Below, in pieces: positions 32,913 to 42,918 of a stretch of 64,000 bases of DNA. The notes under the pieces were generated by a model that ran no database searches, was not told the DNA's origin, and saw nothing but the letters and a program-made list of their open reading frames with translations. This DNA comes from a bacterium (GTDB lineage Bacteria; Electryoneota; B3-LCP). The translations under genes were made by a program, and so were the position numbers. The DNA lies in NCBI GenBank assembly GCA_026394195.1, contig JAPKYS010000063.1, positions 1 to 64,000 on the forward strand, in the 5' to 3' direction. The first letter of the stretch is position 1, and the number at the start of each line of letters is the position of its first letter.

Positions 32913-35888
32913 CTTTAATAGTACCATCCTCTCAGTAGCCGTAAATCCTCCTGCTTCCAGCCGAGCGAAATAAACGCCTGAGGCCAGGTTGGCTGCGTTG
33001 AAGTTCACTTCGTAAACGCCCGCCGCCTTCTGCCCCTGCATCAAGTTCCGCACCAGCCTTCCGGCTTCATCGTAGACCGAAAGCCTTACCCGTTCAGCCT
33101 GCGGTAGCGAAAAACGAATAGTCGTCGAGGCATTAAAGGGATCGGGGAAGTTGCTCTCCAGCTTGAAGCTCTGAGGCAGTGTCGCCGAAGGCTGCCAATC
33201 CTCGAAATCATCGCCGCTGTTGGTGAAGTCATTCACCCAGGTTCCCTGTCCCGTCGCCGACTTGGTGAAAGTGAAGTTACTGTACGACCAGATGGTGTTA
33301 GGGTAGATGCCCACGCGCCCCTCGTAAAGGTATGATCCGGCTTGCAGCGATCCGGCGATGTTTTGTGTGCGGGTGCGAGTCGGGTTCGCGCCGCCGGGCA
33401 GAGAGCGGTTGGCGTTCAGATAGGGTCCCGTCCATGATCCGTTGGGCAACAGCTTCATCATCACCCAGATGTCCATGCTGACCGGTACGGTGGTGGCATT
33501 GTGGACGTTGATATCGTACTGGAAACTTCCGCCCGGAGCAGGGATCTGGATAGGTGGATTAAACGGCGTTATGGTGACGGTGACATTCGGCGGCGCAGAG
33601 GGTAGCGAATCCAGATTGGTCTTATACATCGAACGTCCGTGAGTGCCCACCACAAGCGCTCGTGTGGTCGAGTGCAGCTTGAGATCCACTGCGGCGCAGA
33701 TGGGAAGATCGATCCCCAGGGGCTGCCAATTACTCCCGAGATTATCGGTGTAGAACACACCCATGTCAGTGCTGACCACCAAGCGGTCGGTGTGCAGCGG
33801 GTCTTCCACGATGGCATTGACCGGTCCTTCAGGGAGGTTGCCGCTGACGTCGGTCCAATTACCGCCGTAGTTGGTAGTGCGGAAGACGTGCGCCAGGTAA
33901 TCCCCGGTGCGATACCCGGATAACGTCACATAAGCCGTGCCCATGCTTGCAGATGATGCCAGTACCCGCGTGATCCAGCGATCCGGCAGATTGGCGTAAA
34001 TGGGAGTCCAGGAAGTGCCGCCGTTCTGCGTCACCCAGACGTTGCCGTCATCCGTGCCGACGTAGATCACCTGCCCATTCAGCGGCGAAACCGAGATGGT
34101 GGTAATGGTATTGAAGGTCACCGTGCCACCCTGATTCCCGTCGGTCAGATCTGTGCTGATAGCCGTCCAACCCCCGGCTGAATTGGTGGTTTTATAGAGG
34201 CGATAGGTTCCATAGTAAAGCACCGCGTGATTGTTTGGATCCATCACCACCGGAGTGCACCAATTACGCCGGTCGCTGGACGTCACGCCGCTCAGACACG
34301 ATGAAAAGCTGGATCCTCCGTTGGATGATTTCTTCAGAGCGCCATACTGATACTCCGCATAGATGATATTGGAATTGGTGAAGTCCACCACGGCATAAAA
34401 CCCGTCACCGCCCAGGATATCAGTCCAGTCGTTCAAATTGCCGGTCAGGGTGCGCAGAGTGCCGTTATCCTGCGTCCCGCCGTATAGGCGGTTCGGGTTC
34501 AGGAAATCGATATCGATGGCGTAGAATTGTGAAATGTGCAGGTTGTAGGATTTGGTCCATACCGATCCGCCGTTGGTCGAAGTGTAGAATCCCCCGTCAT
34601 TGCCGTTATAGACCTGGTTGGTGTTGTTGGGGTTGATCCAGAGCGCATGGTGATCGACGTGAGCAATACCGCTGACGTCCGACCAGGACGATCCCCCGTT
34701 GGTGCTGCGATACAGCGGCATCCCCAAAGCAAAAACCTTCTGTGGATCTACTGGATCGACGACGATATTGCCGAAATACCAGCCGTAACCGTTGTAGAGT
34801 GTCTGGCTCGGTGTGGTGAGCTGCGTCCAGGAATCTCCGCCGTTGGTGGTCTTCCAGACGCCTAAAACATTGCCCGGATCATTGGCGTAGAGTGCGTACA
34901 TGATATTCGGATTGGCTTGATGAATGGTCAGTCCAATCCGTCCTACCGTTGCCGAGTTGCCGGGCAGACCGTTGGTCAACTGTGTCCAGGTGTCGCCGCC
35001 GTTGGTACTGCGCCAGATACCGCTGGTCATCCCACCGACTCGGCGTTGGTTGGGATGACGCATCACTTCCCACATGGCCGCGTAGACGACAAGAGGGTTC
35101 TGTGGGTTGATCACCACGTCGATAGCAGCTGTAGAATCGGTTCGATAGAGCACCCGATCCCAGGTCGTTCCACCGTTCAGGGTCCGATAAAGCCCCCGAT
35201 CCGGGTTCGGCAGCCAGAGCGATCCGCAGACCGCGGCGAAAATGCGCTGCGAATTGGTGGGATCGATGGCAATCCGCCCGATATGATCGGAATTCGGCAA
35301 CCCCATAAAATCCCAGGTCGATCCGGCATTGGTCGAGCGGTAGATCCCATTACCCGGGTAATTGTCTCCAGCGGCGTTGGCTTCACCCGTCCCCACCCAG
35401 ATGGTATTAGCGTTATTGGGATCCATGGTGATGGCGCCGATGGAAAGTGCTCCGACCGCGTCGAAAACCGGCGCCCAGGTGCTGCCACCGTTGGTCGATT
35501 TCAAGACGCCTCCGTCCGCCGCACCGATATAGATGGTGCTTGGTGCGGATGGGTGAACGCCGATGGCTGTCACCCTGCCTCCGATATTGCTCGGCCCTGC
35601 TTCAGACCAGACGACTTCATCGGTCTGTGAGTAGGCGGAACGCAGCTCCTGAGCCTGGCTATAGGCAGCATGATAGGCCGCCATGTTGATCTCTTGCTGC
35701 GGGTAGGCGCGCTGCCGGTAGAACCAATCCGAAGGCGCATTGTTCTTCCCCTTTCCCTCTTCCTCCTCTTCTTGCCAGGCGGTATCCTTCTCGAAGATGC
35801 GGCGGAGTTCAGGATTGTTCAGGATCAGTACCAGGGCGGCGAATGCGATAGCCAGACCTGCAATAAAATACTTCAACTTCCTATTCAT
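32910..35888 (-). CDS. BNR/sortilin-type repeat protein with T9SS sorting domain
   Basis: A 992-residue exported protein. The ATG at 35888 has GAGGG six bases upstream and is preferred over a frame opening at 35951. An N-terminal membrane-type signal (about 6-25) is followed by about a dozen Asp-box motifs of the STNGGSTW kind, spread over residues about 105-780. These predict one or two beta-propellers like those of sortilin/VPS10 and sialidase-type proteins. Residues about 785-895 hold the IPAPGGSFQYDINV domain shared with five other proteins here. The last 80 residues are a T9SS sorting domain (FPDPFNASTTIRFSLP). The likely role is surface binding or processing; no catalytic residues are seen. 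Confidence 0.85.
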   Translation of the reverse strand: MNRKLKYFIAGLAIAFAALVLILNNPELRRIFEKDTAWQEEEEEGKGKNNAPSDWFYRQRAYPQQEINMAAYHAAYSQAQELRSAYSQTDEVVWSEAGPSNIGGRVTAIGVHPSAPSTIYIGAADGGVLKSTNGGSTWAPVFDAVGALSIGAITMDPNNANTIWVGTGEANAAGDNYPGNGIYRSTNAGSTWDFMGLPNSDHIGRIAIDPTNSQRIFAAVCGSLWLPNPDRGLYRTLNGGTTWDRVLYRTDSTAAIDVVINPQNPLVVYAAMWEVMRHPNQRRVGGMTSGIWRSTNGGDTWTQLTNGLPGNSATVGRIGLTIHQANPNIMYALYANDPGNVLGVWKTTNGGDSWTQLTTPSQTLYNGYGWYFGNIVVDPVDPQKVFALGMPLYRSTNGGSSWSDVSGIAHVDHHALWINPNNTNQVYNGNDGGFYTSTNGGSVWTKSYNLHISQFYAIDIDFLNPNRLYGGTQDNGTLRTLTGNLNDWTDILGGDGFYAVVDFTNSNIIYAEYQYGALKKSSNGGSSFSSCLSGVTSSDRRNWCTPVVMDPNNHAVLYYGTYRLYKTTNSAGGWTAISTDLTDGNQGGTVTFNTITTISVSPLNGQVIYVGTDDGNVWVTQNGGTSWTPIYANLPDRWITRVLASSASMGTAYVTLSGYRTGDYLAHVFRTTNYGGNWTDVSGNLPEGPVNAIVEDPLHTDRLVVSTDMGVFYTDNLGSNWQPLGIDLPICAAVDLKLHSTTRALVVGTHGRSMYKTNLDSLPSAPPNVTVTITPFNPPIQIPAPGGSFQYDINVHNATTVPVSMDIWVMMKLLPNGSWTGPYLNANRSLPGGANPTRTRTQNIAGSLQAGSYLYEGRVGIYPNTIWSYSNFTFTKSATGQGTWVNDFTNSGDDFEDWQPSATLPQSFKLESNFPDPFNASTTIRFSLPQAERVRLSVYDEAGRLVRNLMQGQKAAGVYEVNFNAANLASGVYFARLEAGGFTATERMVLLK

Positions 35889-35949
35889 GGTGAGCCCTCG
35901 GTTGGATATTGGACATTTCAGGTGATACGATTCCTCAGCACAACTATAC

Positions 35950-35978
35950 AATATAGTACGAGTAAATTCGGATTACAA
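35950..35978 (-). promoter_or_regulatory. Promoter of the BNR-repeat gene
   Basis: Minus strand TTGTAA (35973-35978), 17 bases, TATATT (35950-35955), 61 bases upstream of the ATG at 35888. It places the start of transcription downstream of the longer frame's first codon, supporting the shorter start. Confidence 0.65.
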
Positions 35979-36020
35979 GAGGAATAATTGCAGTCATAGG
36001 ATTTTTGTTGGGAAAACCAA

Positions 36021-36047
36021 AAGGGCGAACACACGGCCGCCCTTTTT
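36021..36047. terminator. Intrinsic terminator after the large C25-like gene
   Basis: AAGGGCG (36021-36027) pairs with CGCCCTT (36038-36044), followed by TTT. The minus strand also ends in T-rich sequence. Confidence 0.65.
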
Positions 36048-36054
36048 GTATTCT

Positions 36055-36085
36055 CTCGTGACTCGCATCTCGTGACTCGTGACTA
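36055..36085 (-). repeat. Stop-codon-linked repeat, copy 2
   Basis: On the minus strand it reads TAGTCACGAG, TCACGAGATGC, GAGTCACGAG, starting at the stop codon of the gene that ends at 36083. It has an extra TCACGAG unit compared with copy 1. Confidence 0.7.
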
Positions 36086-39000
36086 TTTTAAAAGCACCAT
36101 CTTTCCCGACGCATTGAATTCCCCCGCAGTCAGCCGGTAAATGTAGATGCCGGATGCCAGGTTCGATCCATCGAAGGTAATGCTGTGCGCTCCTGCATCC
36201 CGCAGGTTATTGACCAATTCAGCGACCTTCCGACCGGAAATATCGTAAACCGACAGGTTCACGAAACTCGAGGTGCGCAACTCGTAGCTGATGACCGTGG
36301 TCGGGTTGAAGGGGTTGGGCAGCACACCCATAATGGCGGAGTGATCCGGAATGATCGGCTGCGCCAGAGCAGCGCTCTGATCGAAAGATTCGCCGTCATT
36401 GAGCCATTCGCCTATACCATTGCCGCTCAAGCCCGCCAGCTTGGTGAAATTAAAGCTGGAGCTGTCCCAGGCAGTAGTCTGATCCGGACCCACGAAGGCG
36501 GTATAGCCGTAAGTTCCGGCGGGGGCGTTCGGTGGGACGTACTGGTTGCGGTTGCGGCTCATGGTGGCTCCGCCCGGTATGGTGCCTCCGACCGGTCCGA
36601 AGACCGGCCCAAACGGCGCGCCGAAGGGATCGGTTACCATAATCCAGCCCTGCCAGGTGGCAGGATTCGATTCCGCGCTATGGATGGCGACGTCGAAGTT
36701 AAAGGTTCCGCCCTGCGCCGGGATCACGATGGGTGGATTGGTGGGGGTAAGGGTGACCGTTACGTTGGGGGCGGCAGAAGTCACGCTGAAATCCGTGGTG
36801 AATTTCAGAGCCGTACCCGCCGTGATGACCGCCGAGCCCGGAGAATAGAGATTGGCATGGCTAACCTCGACGCCGTCGTTCTGCTGCCAGTTTTCGATGC
36901 CGATGGTGCAGTAATTATCGCTGGCATCCACGTTGTTGAAGGTATAGTACTGGAAGACAATTTCCCCATCTCCCGTAGACGTCGGGTAGTATTGCGGATC
37001 GTACAGAATGACCTCAAAGCGGTTAACTCCGTTGCCGCCGGCGGTATGGACGTCCTTCCACTCGACTACAACCCGGTGATTATTGGTATCCTGCCAGTAG
37101 TTGATGGAAATGTCGTTGTGCAGGTCGTCCCAGAAAGGAGCAATCATGGCAGGCGGTCCCAAGGCGCCGGGAATGTTCATGTTACGCGCATCGAAGTAGG
37201 TCTGGCAATTCCCGATAGCCATCCAGCCGTTGGAACAGATGGTGATAATTGTATACGACTGACCGTAGTAGGTGAAGACAAAGGGCAGATTCTGGTAGGT
37301 CGACATATCCTGCTCTTCCCCGTGATCCGGCAAGTTGATGGTCACCTGCCCGGGCTGCGTCGATGCTTCGATCCACTGATACACGGGACGCTGATCATAC
37401 TGGGAATCGCGTGAATCGAAACAGCGATAGCCGTAGGCATCGGGTTCAGTGGGGTAGGTGGGAACGACGCGTCCGACGTAGAAATTCACCGGCAGAGTAT
37501 CGCAGTAGATTCCAGAATTTACGGTCAACTGCAGTGGAACGGTCAACCCTGCCGGACAGCTATTGGCAACCTGCAATGTAAATGGATTCGTGAGGTTTTC
37601 CGCCCAGGCTCTTGGCGCGATAGTTCCCCAGGATCCATTGGCGTCTGTGACCACCAGCCGGCTGTCGGGACTGTGCAGTGTTCCCTGGCAATTAGCCAGA
37701 ACAGCTCCGCCGGAATTCAACAGGGTCATCGTCACGTTGCCACTCTGTCCGGGAATGAGGTACCCGGCTGCATTCTGGACGCTGCAAGCGACGGCTTCAG
37801 CTAACGGCGCCACGACCGTCAAATCGATCAAATTGTTCCAGAAACCCTGACTGCAAGAGGCTCTTAATTGCACCGGGATGATATGACCGTCCGGAGCCTC
37901 GGGTGAGAGCACCAGGTTGAAATCGTCTCCTAAAAGAGAGGTTGCTCCGGGAGTTGCATCCGGACCGGTCAGGGAACTCTGAGTAATGGTCAGGTATGGA
38001 TCGGTGGAACCGATTGCTCCAACCACGCCGGTCGCAGTTTGCGAAGAACCCGTGTTTTTCAGCGTCACTACCAGTTCGATTGTCTCACCTGGATTGAACA
38101 ACCCGTCGCCGTTACCCTGCGATTCACCGATATTGTCATCGTCTATAACGTAGTGGTCGATACCCAGCGCCACAGCCTGCATCTGAACGCTGAGAGTACC
38201 GATGTAGGGCTTGAGATTGTGCTTGGTGACCGTGACTTTATAATTACCTGCAACTGTGCTCGCCAGGTTTAAAAGCGCGGAGCCGCCGGCATTCGTCCAG
38301 GCGGTGTTCTGATAGCCCGAAGCGGAATCATAGACGCAGACCAGAGCATCCTGAACGGGAGTACCAGCTGAGTGTACGCTGATCGTAAACGAGTTGACCC
38401 CCTGCGGCAGCGAAGTCGGACAGGTGACTTCCGGTATTGCGGGCACGCCTGTCCACATCTCCAACCCCGGATCGCCCAGGATGTTGTAGATGTAAAAATA
38501 GCACTCCACGGAATTGGTGGTCTGACCGGGTCCGAGATTCAGAGGCATGTTGTAGTACAATTCCATTTTCCCACGCAGCACCGCCGAACCGAAATCGCCG
38601 ATTCCGTCCTGGAATATGCCCTGATAGATACCTCCGTCAATGGCGTTATTCCACTTGGTGTGAGTGTGCACAGATGAGGGCCCCACAAAACCTACGGCTC
38701 CCTTGGGATTTGACGCCGTACCATAGCGAAGCCAGGCTTCGCCAAAGCAGGGATCGTTGCTGGCGATGAAATCGCCGCCGCCGCAGACGATCGAAGTGAT
38801 GATGGGAAGCCTGAAGCCATTAGAGAGGCTAGAGATGTTGCCGGTGTTATAGTTCGGAGGAGTCCAGCCATCGGTTGATCCATATCCACGGTAGTTGACA
38901 AACGTAACCCCTGGGCTGTTGATGGCATTGTTGATCGGCGTCGCGCCGTAGTAGGTCGGAGGATTGGTCACTTCGGTAACCTCGGTGTATCCGTCTGCAA

Positions 39001-40207
39001 GCATTAAATCCTTGCACCGTACTTTGGTGCTTTTACAGGAGAGCGACCCACTGTAATCATAGACCATCAGTCCTCGGGTGAACCATTCCGTGCTGCTCAT
39101 GGAGGGGTTCGATTCGTAATTGCGGATTTTGGAGCAGACCGTCGCCAGATCCGTCCCGGAATCGATTGAAAGTCTGCCAACCAACATTTCCGGGAAATAA
39201 TCGGCGCCTTCGATCAATGTGTAGGGCAAATCCGATGCGCGTTGACCGTAGGGATCTGCCGGGTAATAGAAAGTGGGCATGCCATAATCGGCATCTCCGA
39301 CCAGAATCAAGTATTCCGGTGGGACGGTAGCTCCGGTGTAAATATTTCGCACAGCGGTTTGAATATTCGCTGAGGAGATTCCGGTCTGGTTGGTGTTCAG
39401 AACCGTGCAAGGAAATCCTTTCTGTTTTTTCCATTCAACCAGATTCGCTTCCAAAACTGTTTGCAGCGCGGGCGGGGTAATAAAGAGGTATCCTCCAAGG
39501 ACGTAATCCTCGTCGGTTACGCCGACTTCCGGGTTCAGCACACTCTTGTTGACCAGATTGGCGAAGACTCGTGACTTTTGGGCGCGTACCCGGGTGATGG
39601 GGTTTTCACCGTCCCCCTCAAAGGTAATTTTAATCGTGACTCGGTGATAAATGCGCAGGATACCTCGGACCGGGTTGTACTGCATCGGACAGATTTCCAC
39701 CAAACCGAGCCGGAAATCCCGCATGATGACGGGTTTCGCCAGATGTACCGGTTCGGAAGGGTAGAAGCGGTCCAGTGCATATGCTTCCTGGCTGACCATC
39801 GTCTCAGGTTCGATCTTGCCGTCCGGAGTTTCCACCGTTCCTTCCTGGTTGGGCGGAGGCTTATAGCTGGTGACCTCTTCGTAGTCTGAGCTGATGATCC
39901 GATAGGTCCAGCCAGACCGTTGCGGCAGTCTGACCAGTTTTCGTAAGACCGGCAGGCAGGGTTCTCCAATTTCGCCCGATTCTGCTGATCCCGGGAAGCT
40001 GAGGGTTTGGTACTCCGTTCCGGCGAGATTAACGTATTCGACCTTGAAATCCGGAAGATCAAAGGTGAACTCCAGACCCGATGGATTGGCGGACAATACT
40101 CTGAGAGTCGGCTCTTGACCCGGCGGTGTCGAAGCTGGTGAAATGACGGCAAAAAGGTTGAGACAGAGCCAGGCAGCGCCTGTTAGAAGCAAGATATTTT
40201 TCTTCAT
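36083..40207 (-). CDS. Giant C25-like protein with T9SS sorting domain (catalytic His replaced)
   Basis: A 1374-residue exported protein with signal peptide 1-25. Residues about 30-230 match the gingipain-type propeptide. The C25-like domain covers about 235-590: YLILVGDADYGMP, EMLVGRLSID, then FVNYRGYGSTDGW where the family has GHG, so the expected His is Tyr442 (codon TAT read directly). SIVCGGGD carries Cys475 and DPCFGEAWL follows as in gingipains. Two Ig-like regions follow (about 590-930), then the NGWMAIG/APFWDD domain (about 935-1160) shared with the protein at 308-3244, an IPAQGGTFNFDVAI domain (about 1180-1290) and the T9SS sorting domain (PNPFNPTTVISYELR). It may be an inactive peptidase homologue acting as adhesin. 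Confidence 0.82.
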   Translation of the reverse strand: MKKNILLLTGAAWLCLNLFAVISPASTPPGQEPTLRVLSANPSGLEFTFDLPDFKVEYVNLAGTEYQTLSFPGSAESGEIGEPCLPVLRKLVRLPQRSGWTYRIISSDYEEVTSYKPPPNQEGTVETPDGKIEPETMVSQEAYALDRFYPSEPVHLAKPVIMRDFRLGLVEICPMQYNPVRGILRIYHRVTIKITFEGDGENPITRVRAQKSRVFANLVNKSVLNPEVGVTDEDYVLGGYLFITPPALQTVLEANLVEWKKQKGFPCTVLNTNQTGISSANIQTAVRNIYTGATVPPEYLILVGDADYGMPTFYYPADPYGQRASDLPYTLIEGADYFPEMLVGRLSIDSGTDLATVCSKIRNYESNPSMSSTEWFTRGLMVYDYSGSLSCKSTKVRCKDLMLADGYTEVTEVTNPPTYYGATPINNAINSPGVTFVNYRGYGSTDGWTPPNYNTGNISSLSNGFRLPIITSIVCGGGDFIASNDPCFGEAWLRYGTASNPKGAVGFVGPSSVHTHTKWNNAIDGGIYQGIFQDGIGDFGSAVLRGKMELYYNMPLNLGPGQTTNSVECYFYIYNILGDPGLEMWTGVPAIPEVTCPTSLPQGVNSFTISVHSAGTPVQDALVCVYDSASGYQNTAWTNAGGSALLNLASTVAGNYKVTVTKHNLKPYIGTLSVQMQAVALGIDHYVIDDDNIGESQGNGDGLFNPGETIELVVTLKNTGSSQTATGVVGAIGSTDPYLTITQSSLTGPDATPGATSLLGDDFNLVLSPEAPDGHIIPVQLRASCSQGFWNNLIDLTVVAPLAEAVACSVQNAAGYLIPGQSGNVTMTLLNSGGAVLANCQGTLHSPDSRLVVTDANGSWGTIAPRAWAENLTNPFTLQVANSCPAGLTVPLQLTVNSGIYCDTLPVNFYVGRVVPTYPTEPDAYGYRCFDSRDSQYDQRPVYQWIEASTQPGQVTINLPDHGEEQDMSTYQNLPFVFTYYGQSYTIITICSNGWMAIGNCQTYFDARNMNIPGALGPPAMIAPFWDDLHNDISINYWQDTNNHRVVVEWKDVHTAGGNGVNRFEVILYDPQYYPTSTGDGEIVFQYYTFNNVDASDNYCTIGIENWQQNDGVEVSHANLYSPGSAVITAGTALKFTTDFSVTSAAPNVTVTLTPTNPPIVIPAQGGTFNFDVAIHSAESNPATWQGWIMVTDPFGAPFGPVFGPVGGTIPGGATMSRNRNQYVPPNAPAGTYGYTAFVGPDQTTAWDSSSFNFTKLAGLSGNGIGEWLNDGESFDQSAALAQPIIPDHSAIMGVLPNPFNPTTVISYELRTSSFVNLSVYDISGRKVAELVNNLRDAGAHSITFDGSNLASGIYIYRLTAGEFNASGKMVLLK

Positions 40208-40292
40208 GTCCCTACTCTACGCCTCCTCGTTAATTTTTGACGCGCGTGCTGAGTTCCACTTCTGATAGTAGAGGTACGGATCACCCAATAAA

Positions 40293-40321
40293 AATTTAGC
40301 AATATTTTGCACCGATTCCAA
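40293..40321 (-). promoter_or_regulatory. Possible promoter of the giant C25-like gene
   Basis: Minus strand TTGGAA (40316-40321), 17 bases, TAAATT (40293-40298), 86 bases upstream of the ATG. The spacer includes GCAAAATATTGC, a palindrome also seen near 5380, upstream of another T9SS peptidase operon. Confidence 0.4.
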
Positions 40322-40352
40322 GGGAAAAAAGATGGGGTTTGGGTGATTTTAA

Positions 40353-40396
40353 GGAAAAACCCATTATTACAAGCAGCGTCACTTGAATAATGGGTT
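40353..40396 (-). terminator. Terminator of the thrS-to-ymdB gene series
   Basis: AACCCATTATT (40358-40368) pairs with AATAATGGGTT (40386-40396) on the minus strand, with an inner CAAG/CTTG pair and a T-run downstream. Confidence 0.75.
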
Positions 40397-40416
40397 TACG
40401 TATTAGCAGTAATTTC

Positions 40417-41211
40417 CTACGGCAAATTCAGCCTTTCGATGGATTTTGCCTGTCCCGTTTCCGCGTCAATGCTCAAGGCGATGGCGTTCATACGCAGGTT
40501 GTCCCGAGCCATTTCATAGCGTTGCGGGATGCCTTGCACGAAGCGTTTCAGCGCCACTTTGCGCTCCAACCCAATCACCGAATCCATCGGTCCGGTCATG
40601 CCGGCGTCGGTGATGTATGCAGTTCCTCCCGGAAGAATCCTTTCGTCAGCAGTCTGCACGTGAGTATGTGTCCCGATAATCGCGGAAACCTGGCCGTCGA
40701 GATACCAGGCAAGAGCCTGTTTTTCTGCCGTCGCTTCGGCGTGCATGTCGATGATGACCACTTTCGTCTGTTCCCGCAGGCGCTCGGCTTCGCGCTTGCC
40801 TGAACGGAAGGGGCAATCGATCGGGTACATGAAGGTGCGTCCCTGCAGGTTGATCACGCCCACACCGCCGCCGCGCTTCATGGTGAATAGCCCCGATCCA
40901 TACCCGGCGTTATCCCGCGGATAATTCAACGGACGCAGCAGATTGGTCTCTTCGGTCAGCATTTTACGCGCCTGCGGCAGATCCCAAATATGATTGCCGC
41001 TGGTCAGGACGTCAACGCCCAACTGTCGCATTTCTGAAAATTCGCGCGGTGTTATTCCCTTACCGTCGGCGAGGTTTTCCCCATTGGCGATGCAAAAGTC
41101 CACGTCGTACTTGCGAAGCAGGGCAGGCAAAAGCCTGGAAGTGACGTCAATTCCAGGTTTGCCCACGATATCCGCGATGAAGAGGACGTTAATCTGCGAG
41201 GAGTTTTTCAT
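40417..41211 (-). CDS. ymdB: YmdB-family metallophosphoesterase
   Basis: A 264-residue cytoplasmic enzyme of the TIGR00282/YmdB family, whose Bacillus member hydrolyses 2',3'-cyclic nucleotides and affects the choice between motility and biofilm. Metal motifs are visible: LFIADIVGKPG (11-21), ANGENLADGKGI, TSGNHIWD, IIDMHAEAT and GTHTHVQTAD. The length is normal. It lies ten bases after rny, an arrangement seen in many phyla. Confidence 0.93.
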   Translation of the reverse strand: MKNSSQINVLFIADIVGKPGIDVTSRLLPALLRKYDVDFCIANGENLADGKGITPREFSEMRQLGVDVLTSGNHIWDLPQARKMLTEETNLLRPLNYPRDNAGYGSGLFTMKRGGGVGVINLQGRTFMYPIDCPFRSGKREAERLREQTKVVIIDMHAEATAEKQALAWYLDGQVSAIIGTHTHVQTADERILPGGTAYITDAGMTGPMDSVIGLERKVALKRFVQGIPQRYEMARDNLRMNAIALSIDAETGQAKSIERLNLP

Positions 41212-41221
41212 GTGCCTTCAA

Positions 41222-42778
41222 TTATTTGGCGTAGTCAACCGCCCTGAATTCGCGAATGACGGTGACCTTGATCTGTCCGGGGTATTCCATCTCTTCCTGA
41301 ATCTTGTGGGCGATGTCCGTCGCCAGGTCTTGAGAGTTGTTATCGTCTAACTTCTCGGATTCAACGATGACTCTGATTTCACGACCTGCTTGAATGGCGA
41401 ACACTTTGGATACACCGGGGAATGAGGTCGCCAATTCTTCCAGACGGCTCAGACGCTTGACGTAGCCTTCCAGCGTCTCCCGCCTGGCGCCGGGGCGAGA
41501 CCCTGAAATTGCATCAGCCGCCTGCACCAAAACCGATATCGGTGAGATGATCTCAACGTCCTCGTGGTGTGCGGCGATGGCGTTCTGAACGATCTTTCCT
41601 TCCCGATATTTCTTGGCGAGTTCTACGCCGATGGTCGTATGCGTGCCTTCGGTATCGCGGTCAATGGCTTTACCGATATCGTGAAGCAAACCGGCTCGTT
41701 TCGCCAGCTTGCCATCCAATTCCAGTTCTGATGCCATCAATCCGGTCAGATAGCTGACTTCAATGGAATGCTGCAGCACGTTTTGCCCATAGGAGGTGCG
41801 ATAGTGCAATTTGCCCAACAGTTTGATCAGTTCCGGATGCAGACCGTGTACGCCTATGTCCAGACATGCTTGTTCGCCGATCTGCAGGATCTGCTCATTC
41901 ATCTCCTTTTCGACTTTTTTGATCACCTCTTCGATTCTGCCCGGGTGAATGCGTCCGTCGGTGATCAAGCGTTCCAAAGCTACTCGAGCGACTTCACGCC
42001 GGAAGGGATCGAATCCGGAAAGTACGACTGATTCGGGGGTATCATCGACGATGATTTCGACGCCGGTGGCATTTTCGAAGGCGCGGATATTACGTCCTTC
42101 CCTGCCGATAATGCGTCCTTTGATCTCGTCGTTGGGCAAGTTTACTACCGAGACGGTCGTTTCCACGGAATGTTCCACCGCCGACCGTTGAATGGCTTGC
42201 AGGATAATTTCTTTGGCTTCTCGGTTGGCGGTAAGTTTGGCTTGGTCCCGCATCTCCTTGACTTGATCAGCGGTTTCCTGCCGGGCTCTTTCGGTGAGAT
42301 TGTGCTTTAACTGTTCCAGAGCCTCTTCCGCAGTCATGCGGGCGAGGTGCTCCAATTGCTGGTTCGCTTCTTTGAGCTGCGAATCCAGGGACTCGATCTT
42401 CTTGTCTAAATCCTGTTCTTTGTTTCCGATCCGATCCTTTTCCGACTTCAACTGGCGCTGATCGCGTTCCAATTCCTCGTGTCTCTGCCGGTTTTGTGTA
42501 TCTCGTTCGTTTACCCTGCGCTCATGTTCTTCGACTTTTCTCCTGCGAGCTTCCATCTCTGCATCCAGTCGTGCTCGCAATTCAAGCTGATGATCCTTGG
42601 CTTCTAACAGTTTTTCCTTCTTTAAATTCTCTGCCTCTTTCACTGCCTCCTGCAGAATTCGCTCGGCAGCCTGTGAAGCCGATTCGAGCCGCTTGGTATC
42701 TATCAGGTGGCGCAATGACCAGCCGACCACGATGCCGATCATCGCGGTGACTACCGGTAAAATGATGGATAGAAGCAT
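41222..42778 (-). CDS. rny: Ribonuclease Y
   Basis: A 518-residue membrane-anchored endoribonuclease that starts mRNA decay. The ATG at 42778 is chosen for GGAGAACAG just upstream; a longer start at 42802 lacks this. The order is normal: N-terminal membrane helix (about 2-21), a long charged coiled coil (to about 200), a KH domain with [15 protein letters not shown] (about 222-236) and an HD domain with [10 protein letters not shown] and AAHHEDVE. It lies downstream of 6S RNA and zapA and upstream of ymdB. RicT (28339-29490) is a known partner in Bacillus. Confidence 0.95.
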   Translation of the reverse strand: MLLSIILPVVTAMIGIVVGWSLRHLIDTKRLESASQAAERILQEAVKEAENLKKEKLLEAKDHQLELRARLDAEMEARRRKVEEHERRVNERDTQNRQRHEELERDQRQLKSEKDRIGNKEQDLDKKIESLDSQLKEANQQLEHLARMTAEEALEQLKHNLTERARQETADQVKEMRDQAKLTANREAKEIILQAIQRSAVEHSVETTVSVVNLPNDEIKGRIIGREGRNIRAFENATGVEIIVDDTPESVVLSGFDPFRREVARVALERLITDGRIHPGRIEEVIKKVEKEMNEQILQIGEQACLDIGVHGLHPELIKLLGKLHYRTSYGQNVLQHSIEVSYLTGLMASELELDGKLAKRAGLLHDIGKAIDRDTEGTHTTIGVELAKKYREGKIVQNAIAAHHEDVEIISPISVLVQAADAISGSRPGARRETLEGYVKRLSRLEELATSFPGVSKVFAIQAGREIRVIVESEKLDDNNSQDLATDIAHKIQEEMEYPGQIKVTVIREFRAVDYAK

Positions 42779-42918
42779 CTGTTCTCCGCAATTTATTTGC
42801 AAATTCCCTTCGGATCGAATTACTCCCGAAAGGAAATCACATAGTGTGGCTCGCCTAAATCAACGGCAGGATGGCTTGGTCTGCCGGAAAGCTTTCAGGC
42901 GAAGTATATATAATATAA

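Noticed and set aside
36185..37414. 409-codon plus-strand frame antisense to the giant C25-like gene
   Set aside because: It mirrors the codon structure of a clear T9SS gene, is rich in Arg, Gly and Val as off-frame readings are, and has no promoter.
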